Assembly: GCA_024639005.1 (NCBI GenBank)
Contig: JAHEJD010000012.1
Coordinates: 1-59,852, forward strand
Length of the DNA: 59,852 nucleotides
Reading direction: 5' to 3'
DNA from: Chromatiaceae bacterium
GTDB lineage: Bacteria > Pseudomonadota > Gammaproteobacteria > Chromatiales > Chromatiaceae
In this document: one piece after another, positions 50,812-59,266 of the stretch
Numbering within the stretch: position 1 is the stretch's first letter
How the letters are laid out: each line of letters opens with the position of its first letter
Program-made: the position numbers and the translations under genes
The notes under the pieces: model-generated
Database searches by the model: none
The model's input: the letters and a program-made list of their open reading frames with translations, nothing else
Told to the model about the DNA's origin: nothing

Positions 50812-51918
50812 GTGGATAAGCCGCACCGTCTCGCGGTATTGATCTCGTTTTCGGGTGCGGGTGGTGTGGAGCGCATGGTGCTGAACCTGATCGAGGGCCT
50901 GGCTGCGCGCGGTCTGGCGATCGATCTGCTGGCGATTCGTGCCGATGGTGCGCATCTCGGCAAGCTGCCGGCCGGGGTGCGGCTGCTTGATCTCGGCGTG
51001 CGCCATAGCGGGCTCGTCATCCTGCCGCTCGCACGCTATCTGCGCCGCGAACGGCCGGGCGCGCTACTCGTCGCGAAAGACCGCGCGATCCGAGCGGCCG
51101 CGCTCGCCCGGCGTCTAGCCGGTTGGGACGGCCGGCTGGTTGGCCGCCTGGGCACCAATCTGACCGCCGCCCTCGCGGGGCGCTCACGCGCCGCCCGCTG
51201 GTTGCGGACAGCGCCGATGCATTGGGCGTATCGCAGGGTCGACCACATCGTCGCGGTCTCGCAGGGCGTGGCCGAGGACACCCGCCGGATCACCGGCCTG
51301 CCGGCGGCGCTTGTCACCGTGGTGTGCAACCCGGTCGTCACACCGCGTCTGGCCGAACTCGCGGCCGCGCCCTGCCCGCATCCCTGGTTGGAGCCGTCCG
51401 CGGTTCCGGTGATCCTGGGCGCCGGCCGGCTGACTGAGCAGAAGGACTTCGCGACCCTGTTGCGTGCATTCGCGCGCACGCAGGCGATTCGGCCGGTACA
51501 CCTAGTGATACTCGGCGAGGGCCGCCTGCGTGGTGAGCTCGAACGGCTCGCGGACGAGCTGGGCGTGGGCGACCGCATCGCGCTGCCCGGCTTCAAGACC
51601 AACCCTTACGCCTGGATGGCGCGCGCCGCGCTGTTCGTGCTGTCATCTGCCTGGGAGGGTTCGCCAAATGTCCTCACAGAGGCCCTGGCCCTGGGGGTTC
51701 CGTCGGTGGCGACTGACTGCCCGTCGGGCCCGCGCGAGCTGCTGGCGGGCGGACGCTACGGTGCGCTGGTCGCAGTGGGAGATCACGTCGGCCTGGCCGA
51801 GGCGATGCTGGCCACACTCGAGGCGCCGCTGCCCGCCGGGCAACTGCGACAGGCGGTGTCCGATTACACTGCGGAGGCGGCCGCGCTGGGTTATCTCGGC
51901 GCGCTCGGCCTGGCCTGA
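50812..51918 (+). CDS. GT4 glycosyltransferase (paralogue C)
   Basis: A 368-residue GT-B enzyme most like paralogue B: GAGGVERMVLNLIEGLAARG, NPVVTPRLAELAAAPCPHPWL, LGAGRLTEQKDFATLLRAFA and SSAWEGSPNVLTEALALGVPSVATDCPSGPRELLAGG. Start GTG 50812 follows GGGGAG at seven bases; GTG 50776 is an alternative. It is in line with paralogue B, 78 bases downstream, consistent with tandem duplication and divergence. Confidence 0.87.
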   Translation: MDKPHRLAVLISFSGAGGVERMVLNLIEGLAARGLAIDLLAIRADGAHLGKLPAGVRLLDLGVRHSGLVILPLARYLRRERPGALLVAKDRAIRAAALARRLAGWDGRLVGRLGTNLTAALAGRSRAARWLRTAPMHWAYRRVDHIVAVSQGVAEDTRRITGLPAALVTVVCNPVVTPRLAELAAAPCPHPWLEPSAVPVILGAGRLTEQKDFATLLRAFARTQAIRPVHLVILGEGRLRGELERLADELGVGDRIALPGFKTNPYAWMARAALFVLSSAWEGSPNVLTEALALGVPSVATDCPSGPRELLAGGRYGALVAVGDHVGLAEAMLATLEAPLPAGQLRQAVSDYTAEAAALGYLGALGLA

Positions 51919-52074
51919 AAAACTCACCAGCCAGCCAACAGCTGCCTGGCAAGCACTTGAACTCACTTGGGTATGAGCTCACATGAACCCACTTCGAGCA
52001 ATGACACCTTGTTTTCGCTGCTGGCCTATCGCGGTCCTGGCGGTTTCTCGCTCGCCCTGGCTTGGTCTTCCCTC

Positions 52075-52098
52075 AAGTGGTAGCTATGGCTACCACTT
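52075..52098 (+). repeat. Perfect 10 bp inverted repeat
   Basis: AAGTGGTAGC and GCTACCACTT pair perfectly around TATG. It is the strongest of the three hairpins in the gap after paralogue C, about 157 bases past that stop. Possible terminator without a normal U-tract, or a protein-binding dyad. Confidence 0.6.
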
Positions 52099-52130
52099 TC
52101 GCTCCAGCCCCGGCGCCAGGCCGGCCGCGA

Positions 52131-52153
52131 AAGATTCGCCCGGAGCGAATCTT
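52131..52153. repeat. Perfect 9 bp inverted repeat
   Basis: AAGATTCGC and GCGAATCTT pair perfectly around CCGGA. It lies 33 bases beyond the first hairpin. Confidence 0.55.
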
Positions 52154-52258
52154 CGCGTCAGCCCCGCAGGGGCGAGGTGCAGGGAAGCATCGAGCAAATC
52201 CGCCAGTCGCCGCGATGCCGGTGAGATTTCCAGGCTAGCCGCAAGCTGAGCGTTCGAG

Positions 52259-52930
52259 ATGTTACTGTCGCTGAAATACAACTTTCTGTTCGTGCATATC
52301 GCCAAGACCGGCGGTACCTCGGTTCGCGATGCGCTGCGGCCGCTGCGCTACCGCGATCCCAATTATCCGCTGCAGTGGCTGTGTTCGCGGCTCAGCGGGA
52401 TGACGTCACACCGGCTCGGCATCAAGTTTCCGCGCCATGCGAAGGTCATTGCCGCTAAGGAGATGCTGCCGCATGAGTTGTTCGAGCGACTGTTCAAGTT
52501 CGCGTTCGTGCGCAACCCCTGGGACCTACAGGTCAGCTCCTTCCACCACATTCGGCGTGAACGCCCGCATCTGATGGCCCACATCGAGACCTTTGATCAG
52601 TTCATGCGCTGGAAACTCGATCCGGCGCGTCCCTATCAGTACCATGTGGACACGTCGATCGAACTGCAGTCGGACTATGTCGTTGACCTGCATGGCCGGC
52701 TGCTGGTCGACTTCCTGGGCCACTACGAGACCCTTCAGGAAGATTTCGCGGCGGCCTGCCGACGGATCGGCATCGCGCACCCGGCGCTGCCGCATCGCCG
52801 TCAGGCCAACGGCCGCGGGCAGGACTACCGCAGTTATTACAGCGACGACCTGGCTGCATTGCTTGCGCAGCATTTCGAGGCCGATATCCGTCGCTTCGGT
52901 TACCGCTTCGATCCGCCGCATGTAACTTGA
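52259..52930 (+). CDS. Sulfotransferase family protein
   Basis: A 223-residue cytoplasmic protein of the Sulfotransfer_2-like group. The PAPS 5'-phosphosulfate loop is HIAKTGGTSVRD (about 13-24) and the 3'-phosphate motif FAFVRNPWDLQVSSF (about 81-95), both clearly formed. The predicted reaction is sulfate transfer from PAPS to a hydroxyl, most likely on a sugar given the surrounding glycosyltransferases. Its 3' end overlaps the end of the opposing GT4 gene by 31 bases. No PAPS-synthesis genes are in the window. Confidence 0.85.
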   Translation: MLLSLKYNFLFVHIAKTGGTSVRDALRPLRYRDPNYPLQWLCSRLSGMTSHRLGIKFPRHAKVIAAKEMLPHELFERLFKFAFVRNPWDLQVSSFHHIRRERPHLMAHIETFDQFMRWKLDPARPYQYHVDTSIELQSDYVVDLHGRLLVDFLGHYETLQEDFAAACRRIGIAHPALPHRRQANGRGQDYRSYYSDDLAALLAQHFEADIRRFGYRFDPPHVT

Positions 52931-54027
52931 AGGCCCATCGCGGCGAGGTAGGCATCGGTGCTGGCCTCGACGGTGTAGGCCGAGGCAGCAAGCTGCAAGG
53001 CCTCCAGCGGTGGCTGCTCTCCCAGCGCCTGCTGCATCGCTTGTGCGAATTGCCGATGATCGCCCACCGGTACCAGCCGACCCAGCCGACCGCCGGCCAG
53101 CAGTTCACGTGGTCCGCTCGGGCAGTCGGTCGACACGATCTGCCGTCCCAGTGCCAGTGCCTCGATCAGCACCATTGGCATGCCCTCCCAGCGCGAGGTC
53201 AGCGCAAACAGGTCGGCGTGGGCGATATAGCGGAAGGGGTTGGCGTCGAACCCGGGCAGGTCGACAGACTCGGCGATGCCGAGCCGCTGTGCCAACGCCA
53301 ACAGTCGGTCGCGGCGCTTCCCTCTGCCGAGGATGATCAGCCTGGCCGGGGTCGCCCGGCGCAGTAGCGCGAACGCCCGTATCAGCGTCTCGAAGTCCTT
53401 GCGTCCACAGAGTTCGCCAATGCCCAGGATGACCGGAGAGTCCTTCTCGATCAGCCAGGGGTGATCGACCGGGGCAGCGGCCAACGCCTGCAAATCCTCT
53501 GAGATCACCGGGCTCGGGACGACCTGGATGCGTTCTCTGGCGATGCCGCTAAGGGCCGCGAAGTCATGGGCCGCACCCATCGAGGGCATCAGAATGCTGT
53601 TGGCCGCGGTATACAGATGGCGCATCGATAACCGCTGGAGAAGACGGTCCAGCGGTTTGCGGTCGCGCAGGTCCACGCTGACGGTCGTGCCATTACGCAG
53701 CACCAGGCGTGCACTGCTCCCGCTCAGCCGCTTGGCCAGTATGGCGGTCCGATTGACCCGGTCCTTGTCGCTGAAGATCACCGCAGGGCGGCAGCGGCGC
53801 AGATAGCGGATCAGGCCGGGAAGTGCCGTCGCTACGTGCCCGACACCGAGCTCCACCTTCTGCAGATTCGACTGTGGCGGGATCTCCGGACCATGCCCGC
53901 GGACATGCAGAAGATCGACCTGGTAGCCGCGCGCAGCGATGGACGGCAGCAGGCGCTGGAGCACGCGGTCCACACCGCTGTGACCCGAGGTAGCGAAAAA
54001 ACAGGCGATACGCCGGTTAGTTGCCAT
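52900..54027 (-). CDS. GT4 glycosyltransferase (paralogue D)
   Basis: A 375-residue GT-B enzyme starting MATNRRIACFFATSGHSGVDRVLQRLLPS. Shared blocks are SPVISEDLQALAAAPVDHPWL, LGIGELCGRKDFETLIRAFALL and SRWEGMPMVLIEALALGRQIVSTDCPSGPRELLAGGRLG. It is the most divergent of the four paralogues in the acceptor domain. ATG 54027 overlaps the asnB stop (ATGA), so the two are coupled. The upstream open frame lies within asnB and is spurious. Confidence 0.87.
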   Translation of the reverse strand: MATNRRIACFFATSGHSGVDRVLQRLLPSIAARGYQVDLLHVRGHGPEIPPQSNLQKVELGVGHVATALPGLIRYLRRCRPAVIFSDKDRVNRTAILAKRLSGSSARLVLRNGTTVSVDLRDRKPLDRLLQRLSMRHLYTAANSILMPSMGAAHDFAALSGIARERIQVVPSPVISEDLQALAAAPVDHPWLIEKDSPVILGIGELCGRKDFETLIRAFALLRRATPARLIILGRGKRRDRLLALAQRLGIAESVDLPGFDANPFRYIAHADLFALTSRWEGMPMVLIEALALGRQIVSTDCPSGPRELLAGGRLGRLVPVGDHRQFAQAMQQALGEQPPLEALQLAASAYTVEASTDAYLAAMGLQVTCGGSKR

Positions 54028-55838
54028 CAGATCCAATCGAGCGGGTCTTCGTCGGTGCCAGGCCTGCGCCCGGGCTGTTCGACGAACAGACGATGCCAGA
54101 TCGCAAACTGCAGCAGGCACCAGATCTCGCGCGCCGCCCCGCCATGGCCAGCATGGGCCTCGATCAGCTGCCTGACGGCCTCGCGGTTGAACCATTCCCG
54201 GATCGCCGGGTTGCTTGGCAGCTTCTGCCGCAGACCCTCCAACAGCGCCCCCTGCAGCCATTCCCCGATAGGCACGTGGAAGCCGCGCTTCGGGCCGTAC
54301 AGATGTGCCTTCGGCAGGCGCCGTTCGGCCCACCGCTTGAGCAGCCACTTGCCCTGGCCGCCGCGCAGCTTTAGGTGGTCGGGAAGGCTCAGTCCGAATT
54401 CCACCAGCCGGTGATCGACGAAAGGGACCCGACCTTCCAGGCCGAAGCTCATCAACATGCGGTCGGCCTTGACCAATAGATTGTCGGGCAGCGCCGTGGT
54501 CAGGTCGGTGTACTGCGCCTTCTGCAGATGGGACCAGTCCTTGGGCGCAGCCTGCCATGCGGCGATAAAGGGTCCGCGCCGCGCGCCGGCCACCCCTCGC
54601 AGGCCCGCCCCAAACACCCGCTGTGCACGCCTGCCGCGCCAGTGCCCGCGCGTGCGAAAGCCGCCGCTGCCCGGGTGCAGCAGGGCCTTGAGGCGTGCCT
54701 CGAGACTGGTCCTGTAGCGCCGATAGCCGGCAAAGCTCTCATCGCCGCCCTCACCGGAGAAGACCACCTTGAGGTCCTGCGTGGCGTGTTCGGCGAGCAG
54801 CGAGGTCGGCAGGCTTGCATAGTCTCGCATCAGGTCGTCGCTGGCCCAGGTGCTGTGCACCAGACGGCCGAGTATCTGCTCGCGGCCGAGCCGCAGCTCG
54901 CTGTGGCGGCTTTCGAAATGCGCCGCAATTCGCGTGGCCGGGCCGAGTTCGTCCTGCATGTGAGCGCCGGCAAAACCTGCCGAGTAGGTGCGCAGCCCGC
55001 CTTGCATGTGCTCGCTGAGCAGCGCCAGCAGGATCGCGGAATCGACCCCACCGGAGAGAAACAGCCCAAAGGGTACATCGGAGCGCATGTGTTCACGCGT
55101 GACCTGCTGCATCAGCGACTCGAGCTCCTCCAGGGCCTCGGCCTCGCCGATCGCTCGCGGCCTGATGTCCAGCGCACTCCAGTAGCGGCACAGCGAGGTG
55201 TTTAGCGCATGATCGACCCGCAGGCATTCCCCGGGGAGCAAGCGGTGAATACCGGCAAAGACCGTATCGCGGCCGCTGCTGAACTGATTCTGCAGAAACT
55301 GCAGCAGCGCCTCGGGGCATATGGCGGGACGCGCGGGCATCAGCGGCAGCAGGGCCTTGATCTCGGATCCGAAGACGATGCGATCGGGGAGCACGGCGTA
55401 AAACAGCGGTTTGATGCCGAGACGGTCACGACCGAGGATCAGTTCGCCCGAGGCCATATCGTGCAGCGCGAATGCAAACATGCCGTGCAGCTGCCGGATG
55501 CCGTCGAGGGCGTGCCTGTCCCAGGCGTGCAGAATCGTCTCGGAATCCGATTCGGTCTGGAACAGGCAGCCCAGCTCCCGCAGGGCTGCGCGCAGCTCGA
55601 CGTGGTTGTAGACCTCGCCGTTTGCGACCAGCGCATAGCGCCCATCGCGGCTGCAGATGGGTTGATGGCCACCGGCCAGGTCGATGATCGACAGGCGCGT
55701 ATGCGCGAGCCCGACGGGTCCCGCTATGTGCACCCCCCGATCGTCCGGGCCGCGGTGCTCGAGCTGCCTGGCGGCCTGTTCAAGCGCGGAATCTTCGGGC
55801 ACGCCCTGTTTGATGATGCAACCGGCGATGCCGCACAT
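54027..55838 (-). CDS. asnB: Asparagine synthetase (glutamine-hydrolysing) / AsnB-like amidotransferase
   Basis: A 603-residue two-domain enzyme. The N-terminal glutaminase has catalytic Cys2 (MCGIAGCII), HTRLSIIDLAGGHQPI and VANGEVYNHVELR. The C-terminal synthetase domain has the ATP pyrophosphatase loop LFLSGGVDSAIL and the FSGEGGDESFAGYRRY motif. By family it makes asparagine from aspartate and glutamine. In surface-glycan loci, AsnB homologues such as P. aeruginosa WbpS instead amidate uronic-acid sugars, so that role is possible here. I chose ATG 55838 because Cys must follow Met directly; the longer frame above it is a shadow. Confidence 0.9.
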   Translation of the reverse strand: MCGIAGCIIKQGVPEDSALEQAARQLEHRGPDDRGVHIAGPVGLAHTRLSIIDLAGGHQPICSRDGRYALVANGEVYNHVELRAALRELGCLFQTESDSETILHAWDRHALDGIRQLHGMFAFALHDMASGELILGRDRLGIKPLFYAVLPDRIVFGSEIKALLPLMPARPAICPEALLQFLQNQFSSGRDTVFAGIHRLLPGECLRVDHALNTSLCRYWSALDIRPRAIGEAEALEELESLMQQVTREHMRSDVPFGLFLSGGVDSAILLALLSEHMQGGLRTYSAGFAGAHMQDELGPATRIAAHFESRHSELRLGREQILGRLVHSTWASDDLMRDYASLPTSLLAEHATQDLKVVFSGEGGDESFAGYRRYRTSLEARLKALLHPGSGGFRTRGHWRGRRAQRVFGAGLRGVAGARRGPFIAAWQAAPKDWSHLQKAQYTDLTTALPDNLLVKADRMLMSFGLEGRVPFVDHRLVEFGLSLPDHLKLRGGQGKWLLKRWAERRLPKAHLYGPKRGFHVPIGEWLQGALLEGLRQKLPSNPAIREWFNREAVRQLIEAHAGHGGAAREIWCLLQFAIWHRLFVEQPGRRPGTDEDPLDWI

Positions 55839-55979
55839 CCTCGAACTGCTCCTTATTGGCGTCATGACGGGCGGGCGAATTCTATCAGCAACCCTGGCGT
55901 GCGGTTTTCGCGGCTGCGCTCTGGTCGTCAAGGACGATCTCAGGCCGTGGATACTCGACAGCGGCCGGCGGGCCGGAAT

Positions 55980-56006
55980 TAAAGTTCTTCGCCGTTCAGC
56001 CGACGA
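55980..56006 (+). promoter_or_regulatory. Candidate sigma-28 (FliA) promoter
   Basis: TAAA, fifteen bases, then GCCGACGA fits the FliA pattern TAAA-N15-GCCGATAA at 10 of 12 positions. Transcription would start near 56015, about 80 bases before the GAF-GGDEF gene. Motility-linked control of a diguanylate cyclase is plausible, but this is a motif match only. Confidence 0.45.
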
Positions 56007-56093
56007 CAACTGCAACCGCAAGTCCGTCCGCGCGGTCAGGCGGATGCGCACCGACACCCGGCCGAACGGCCAGAGAGCTCCGGACTGACAGAC

Positions 56094-57071
56094 ATGCAAG
56101 AACCGAAAAAACCTGCCGATGAGGCGCAGCGCCTGGAGGCACTGCGGGCGCTGAGTATCCTCGATACCCTGCCAGAGGAGCGATTTGATCGGCTCACGCG
56201 GCTGGCGAAGAGACTGTTCGGCGTGCCGATTGCGCTGGTCAGCCTGGTCGACGACCACCGCCAATGGTTTAAGTCGCGCCAGGGTCTGGAGGCCAGCGAG
56301 ACGCCGCGTGATATCTCGTTTTGCGGCCACGCCGTGCTCGGCGACGACATATTTCTGATCCCCGACGCCAGCAAGGACGGACGCTTCCTCGATAACCCGC
56401 TGGTCACCAACGAGCCGCATATCCGCTTCTATGCCGGTTGCCCCCTTGCATTGCCGGGTGGCAGCCGGCCAGGCACGCTGTGCCTCATCGATCGCGAACC
56501 GCGGCAATTGAGCCCGGATGACCTCGACCTGCTGCGCGACCTGGCGCGCATGGTCGAGGAGGAGCTCGCCGCGGTACAGCTGGCGACCATGGATGACCTC
56601 ACGCACCTGTCCAACCGGCGTGGTTTCCAGGCGCTCGGCCAGCATGCCATGCAGTTGTGTCGGCGGGTCGAACGTCCGGCCGCGCTGCTGTATTTTGATC
56701 TCGATGGCTTCAAGGCGATAAACGACCGCTTCGGCCACGCCGAGGGCGATCGTGCCTTGAACGTCTTTGCACAATTGCTGCAACAGACATTCCGCGATTC
56801 CGATGTCTTGGGGCGTCTTGGCGGCGACGAGTTCGCTGTGCTGGCCACCAATACGACCGCCACCGACCTGCAGAAGGCGCTGTCCCGGCTGGACGCCGCC
56901 GTCGACCGCCAGAACGCCGTAGAGAGGCGTGGCTATGACCTCAGGTACAGCGTGGGCGCAGTGGATTTCGATCCCGCACAGCATCGCGATATCGACGCAC
57001 TCACGGCCGCCGCCGATGCGCTGATGTATACGCAGAAGCAGGCCAGGCGCCAGGTCGCCAATACCGGCTGA
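56094..57071 (+). CDS. GAF-GGDEF diguanylate cyclase
   Basis: A 325-residue soluble protein predicted to make cyclic di-GMP from GTP. An N-terminal GAF-type sensor domain covers about 25-155 (ALVSLVDDHRQWFKSRQGLEASETPRDISFCGHAV, typical of this subgroup). The GGDEF domain covers about 160-320, with LTHLSNRRGF, FDLDGFKAINDRFGH and an intact active-site GGDEF at 243-247. The inhibitory I-site RDSD (234-237) lies five residues before it, so product inhibition is expected. No membrane segment. Possibly under a sigma-28 promoter. Confidence 0.92.
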   Translation: MQEPKKPADEAQRLEALRALSILDTLPEERFDRLTRLAKRLFGVPIALVSLVDDHRQWFKSRQGLEASETPRDISFCGHAVLGDDIFLIPDASKDGRFLDNPLVTNEPHIRFYAGCPLALPGGSRPGTLCLIDREPRQLSPDDLDLLRDLARMVEEELAAVQLATMDDLTHLSNRRGFQALGQHAMQLCRRVERPAALLYFDLDGFKAINDRFGHAEGDRALNVFAQLLQQTFRDSDVLGRLGGDEFAVLATNTTATDLQKALSRLDAAVDRQNAVERRGYDLRYSVGAVDFDPAQHRDIDALTAAADALMYTQKQARRQVANTG

Positions 57072-57072
57072 G

Positions 57073-58372
57073 CCCTTCACCCTAAGCGTCCTCAAGACCG
57101 AATTGACCGCGCCGCCCCTGCGGATGGATGGAGCACAGCGCGGCGGCCCGGTTGAGGGCTGCAACTCCTGTCACAACCGCGGCAAGCGCATCGGGGTGAC
57201 TTATCAGGGCCTGATGGAGTTTCCCTACGGCCCCGCCGTACAACGCCAATGGCGGCAAGCAGCCCAAACTGCATACCAAGAAGTACCTATTCATCTCGGA
57301 TGACCTGCACCACCAGATCGAGTCGCGTCCAGAGAATCCGAAAGGTGGTCTGTTGTGCCAGGATTGCCACACCACGATCGACATGCACGGTGACGGCAAC
57401 ATCTTCGGCACTACGCTGGCGCAGGTCGAGGTGGAGTGTCAGGATTGCCATGGCACCACCGACAAGTTCCCCTGGGAGCTGCCGCTCGGCTACTCCGAGG
57501 AATTCGCCAAGGACCTGCCGAAGGGTGAGCGTGGTCTGACCGGCGCGCTGCTGCCGGAGACCGCGGCCTTCGCGACCACCTACGACAAGCGCGAGGGCTA
57601 CCTGAAGACCGCGCGCGGCAACCCGTTCGGCAAAGTCGTGAAGGATGGCAAGAAGGTCATTATGCACTCGGCCACCGGTAACGACTTCGAGGTGCCGCTG
57701 CTCAAGCAGCTCAAGCTCGACGATACCTGGAAGAGCCCGGATGCCATGGTGGCAATGAGCAGCGTACTCAAGCACAACGAGAGCCTTGAGTGCTATTCCT
57801 GCCACGCCTCCTGGGTACCGCAATGCTACGGCTGTCACGTGCAGGTCAACTATGGCAAGGACAAGGACGGCAAGCCCTATCAGGACGCCGACTGGGTCGC
57901 CGGCGGGAACCAGCGTGACGAGCACGGCCAGACCGCCGAGTCCCCGCTGGGTACACACGGTATCAAGAGCCCCGGCAAGGTGTTTGAGACGCGCGCCTAC
58001 CTGCGCTGGGAGGAGCCGGTGCTGGGTATCAACGGCGAGGGCCGCGTGACCCCGCTAATGCCGGGCTGCCAGATCGTCTACACGGTATTCGACCGCAGCA
58101 ACAAGGTGGTCGCCCTGAACCAGATCGGCAAGTCGCTCGACGAACAGAAAGAGCTCGGCCAGGAACGTACCCCGGATGCGATCGACATGGCACCGGTACA
58201 GCCGCACTCGACCCAGCGTAAGGCGCGTACCGGCCTGTGCCTCGGTTGCCATCGCGAGATGACCAACGCCGAGCTGTGGGCCAAGGTATCCACCCCGGGT
58301 ATTCTGACCGACAACGAGCACATCGAGATGCTCAACAGGTTGCTCAAGACGTACGCGGCGTCGAAGAAGTAA
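57073..58372 (+). pseudogene. Multihaem cytochrome c remnant, 5'-truncated and frameshifted
   Basis: Six CxxCH haem motifs remain: CNSCH, CQDCH, CQDCH, CYSCH, CYGCH and CLGCH. The reading continues convincingly through TELTAPPLRMDGAQRGGP, CNSCHNRGKRIGVTYQGLMEFPYG, then must shift frame at the CCCC run (57231-57234) to continue PPYNANGGKQPKLHTKKY and on to the stop at 58370-58372. Deleting one C restores a single frame. There is no signal peptide, start codon context or promoter: cytochrome-like sequence begins directly after the cyclase stop. Such proteins normally are exported electron carriers. It could be a decayed gene or an assembly join. Confidence 0.75.
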
Positions 58373-58386
58373 CTTACCCCGTGATA

Positions 58387-58419
58387 GCGTCCCCGGTATC
58401 ATGTCGGGGACGCCTTTTT
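58387..58419 (+). terminator. Rho-independent terminator after the cytochrome remnant
   Basis: GCGTCCCCG and CGGGGACGC form a perfect 9 bp stem around a 9-base loop, followed after one C by TTTTT. It lies 14 bases past the stop and 20 bases before the next gene. Confidence 0.9.
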
Positions 58420-58438
58420 GTTACCGCAGTACACCCCC

Positions 58439-59266
58439 ATGACAGTTTCTCCACGTCTGTTTGCCCTGTCTTTTGCGCTGGCCCTGCTTGCGGCCTGCAG
58501 CGAGTCCATGCCGCCATCGGGGACTGAAACCCCGGTCGACAGGGAAATCGCCAAGATCGAAATGACCCCACCGGCAGCGCCTGCCGAGGTGGTTGAGCAC
58601 ACCGAACCGAAACCACAGCCGAAACCGGTCGGTCCGCATGGCCAGCATGATCCACATGCCACGCTCGATCCTGAGCGACTGATCAAGGTTGCGTTGCAGC
58701 ACGAGAGCGAGGGTCGTCTCGAGTTGGCGCTCAAGACCCTGGCCGACGGCATCGGGAGGTTTCCCGATGCCGCACAGCTATACGCGGTGCGTGCCAGCCT
58801 GCGTCTGCAGATGCAGCAGGTCAGTGCCGCGCTGCAGGATCTCGAAAAGGCCATGACGCTGGCACCGCAAAATCCCGGCATCCGCGTCAACCGCGCCCAG
58901 GCCTACCGTTCCTTTGGCCGCTTCGACGAGGCCATGGAAGACCTTGATGTCGCCGTCGAACAGGCGCCGGACCTGCTGCCTGCGCGTTTCAACCGTGGTG
59001 CCCTGCTGTATGCGAGGGGCGATTTCAGCATGGCACTGACCGATTTCGATCACTGCATCGCCGTCGATCCGCACGCTGCGGCCCCCTACTTCAATCGCGC
59101 CTCTACCTATTGGGAATTGGGTCGCAGTGACGAGGCGCTGGCGGATCTGGAGCGCTTTTTGGAACTCGCCGACAACGCCGAATGGAAAAAGGCCGCCGAG
59201 GACCTGCTGCAGAACTGGAAGACCGCCCTGGCCAAAGAGGCGCCCGAGGCTAAGACCGACTCATGA
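58439..59266 (+). CDS. TPR-repeat lipoprotein
   Basis: A 275-residue predicted lipoprotein. ATG 58439 opens a signal peptide ending in the lipobox LAAC (Cys near residue 20), so it should be anchored in a membrane facing the periplasm. A Pro/Glu-rich linker (about 25-75) is followed by four or five tetratricopeptide-like repeats (for example AALQDLEKAMTLAPQNPGIRVNRAQAYRSFGRFDEAMEDLD). TPRs usually mediate protein contacts; the partner is unknown. Position +2 after Cys is Glu, not Asp, which favours the outer membrane. It overlaps the next gene by four bases (ATGA). Confidence 0.85.
   Translation: MTVSPRLFALSFALALLAACSESMPPSGTETPVDREIAKIEMTPPAAPAEVVEHTEPKPQPKPVGPHGQHDPHATLDPERLIKVALQHESEGRLELALKTLADGIGRFPDAAQLYAVRASLRLQMQQVSAALQDLEKAMTLAPQNPGIRVNRAQAYRSFGRFDEAMEDLDVAVEQAPDLLPARFNRGALLYARGDFSMALTDFDHCIAVDPHAAAPYFNRASTYWELGRSDEALADLERFLELADNAEWKKAAEDLLQNWKTALAKEAPEAKTDS

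Larger units (their letters stand above)
51919..52258. other. Hairpin-rich gap before the sulfotransferase gene
   Basis: These 340 bases have no recognisable gene. Three perfect hairpins are packed into about 100 bases: AAGTGGTAGC/GCTACCACTT (52075-52098, 10 bp), AAGATTCGC/GCGAATCTT (52131-52153, 9 bp) and GCCCC/GGGGC (52161-52173). The first is followed by TCGC and not a T-run. They may mark a transcript end, a REP-like element, or a degraded mobile element. Confidence 0.6.

Noticed and set aside
55839-57164. Large minus-strand extension of the asnB frame
   Set aside because: The glutaminase must begin Met-Cys at 55838; the extension runs antisense through the diguanylate cyclase gene.
57103-57303. 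Short separate CxxCH protein upstream of the cytochrome frame
   Set aside because: Its haem motif and following residues join smoothly to the next frame if one C is removed, so it is the front of the same broken gene.
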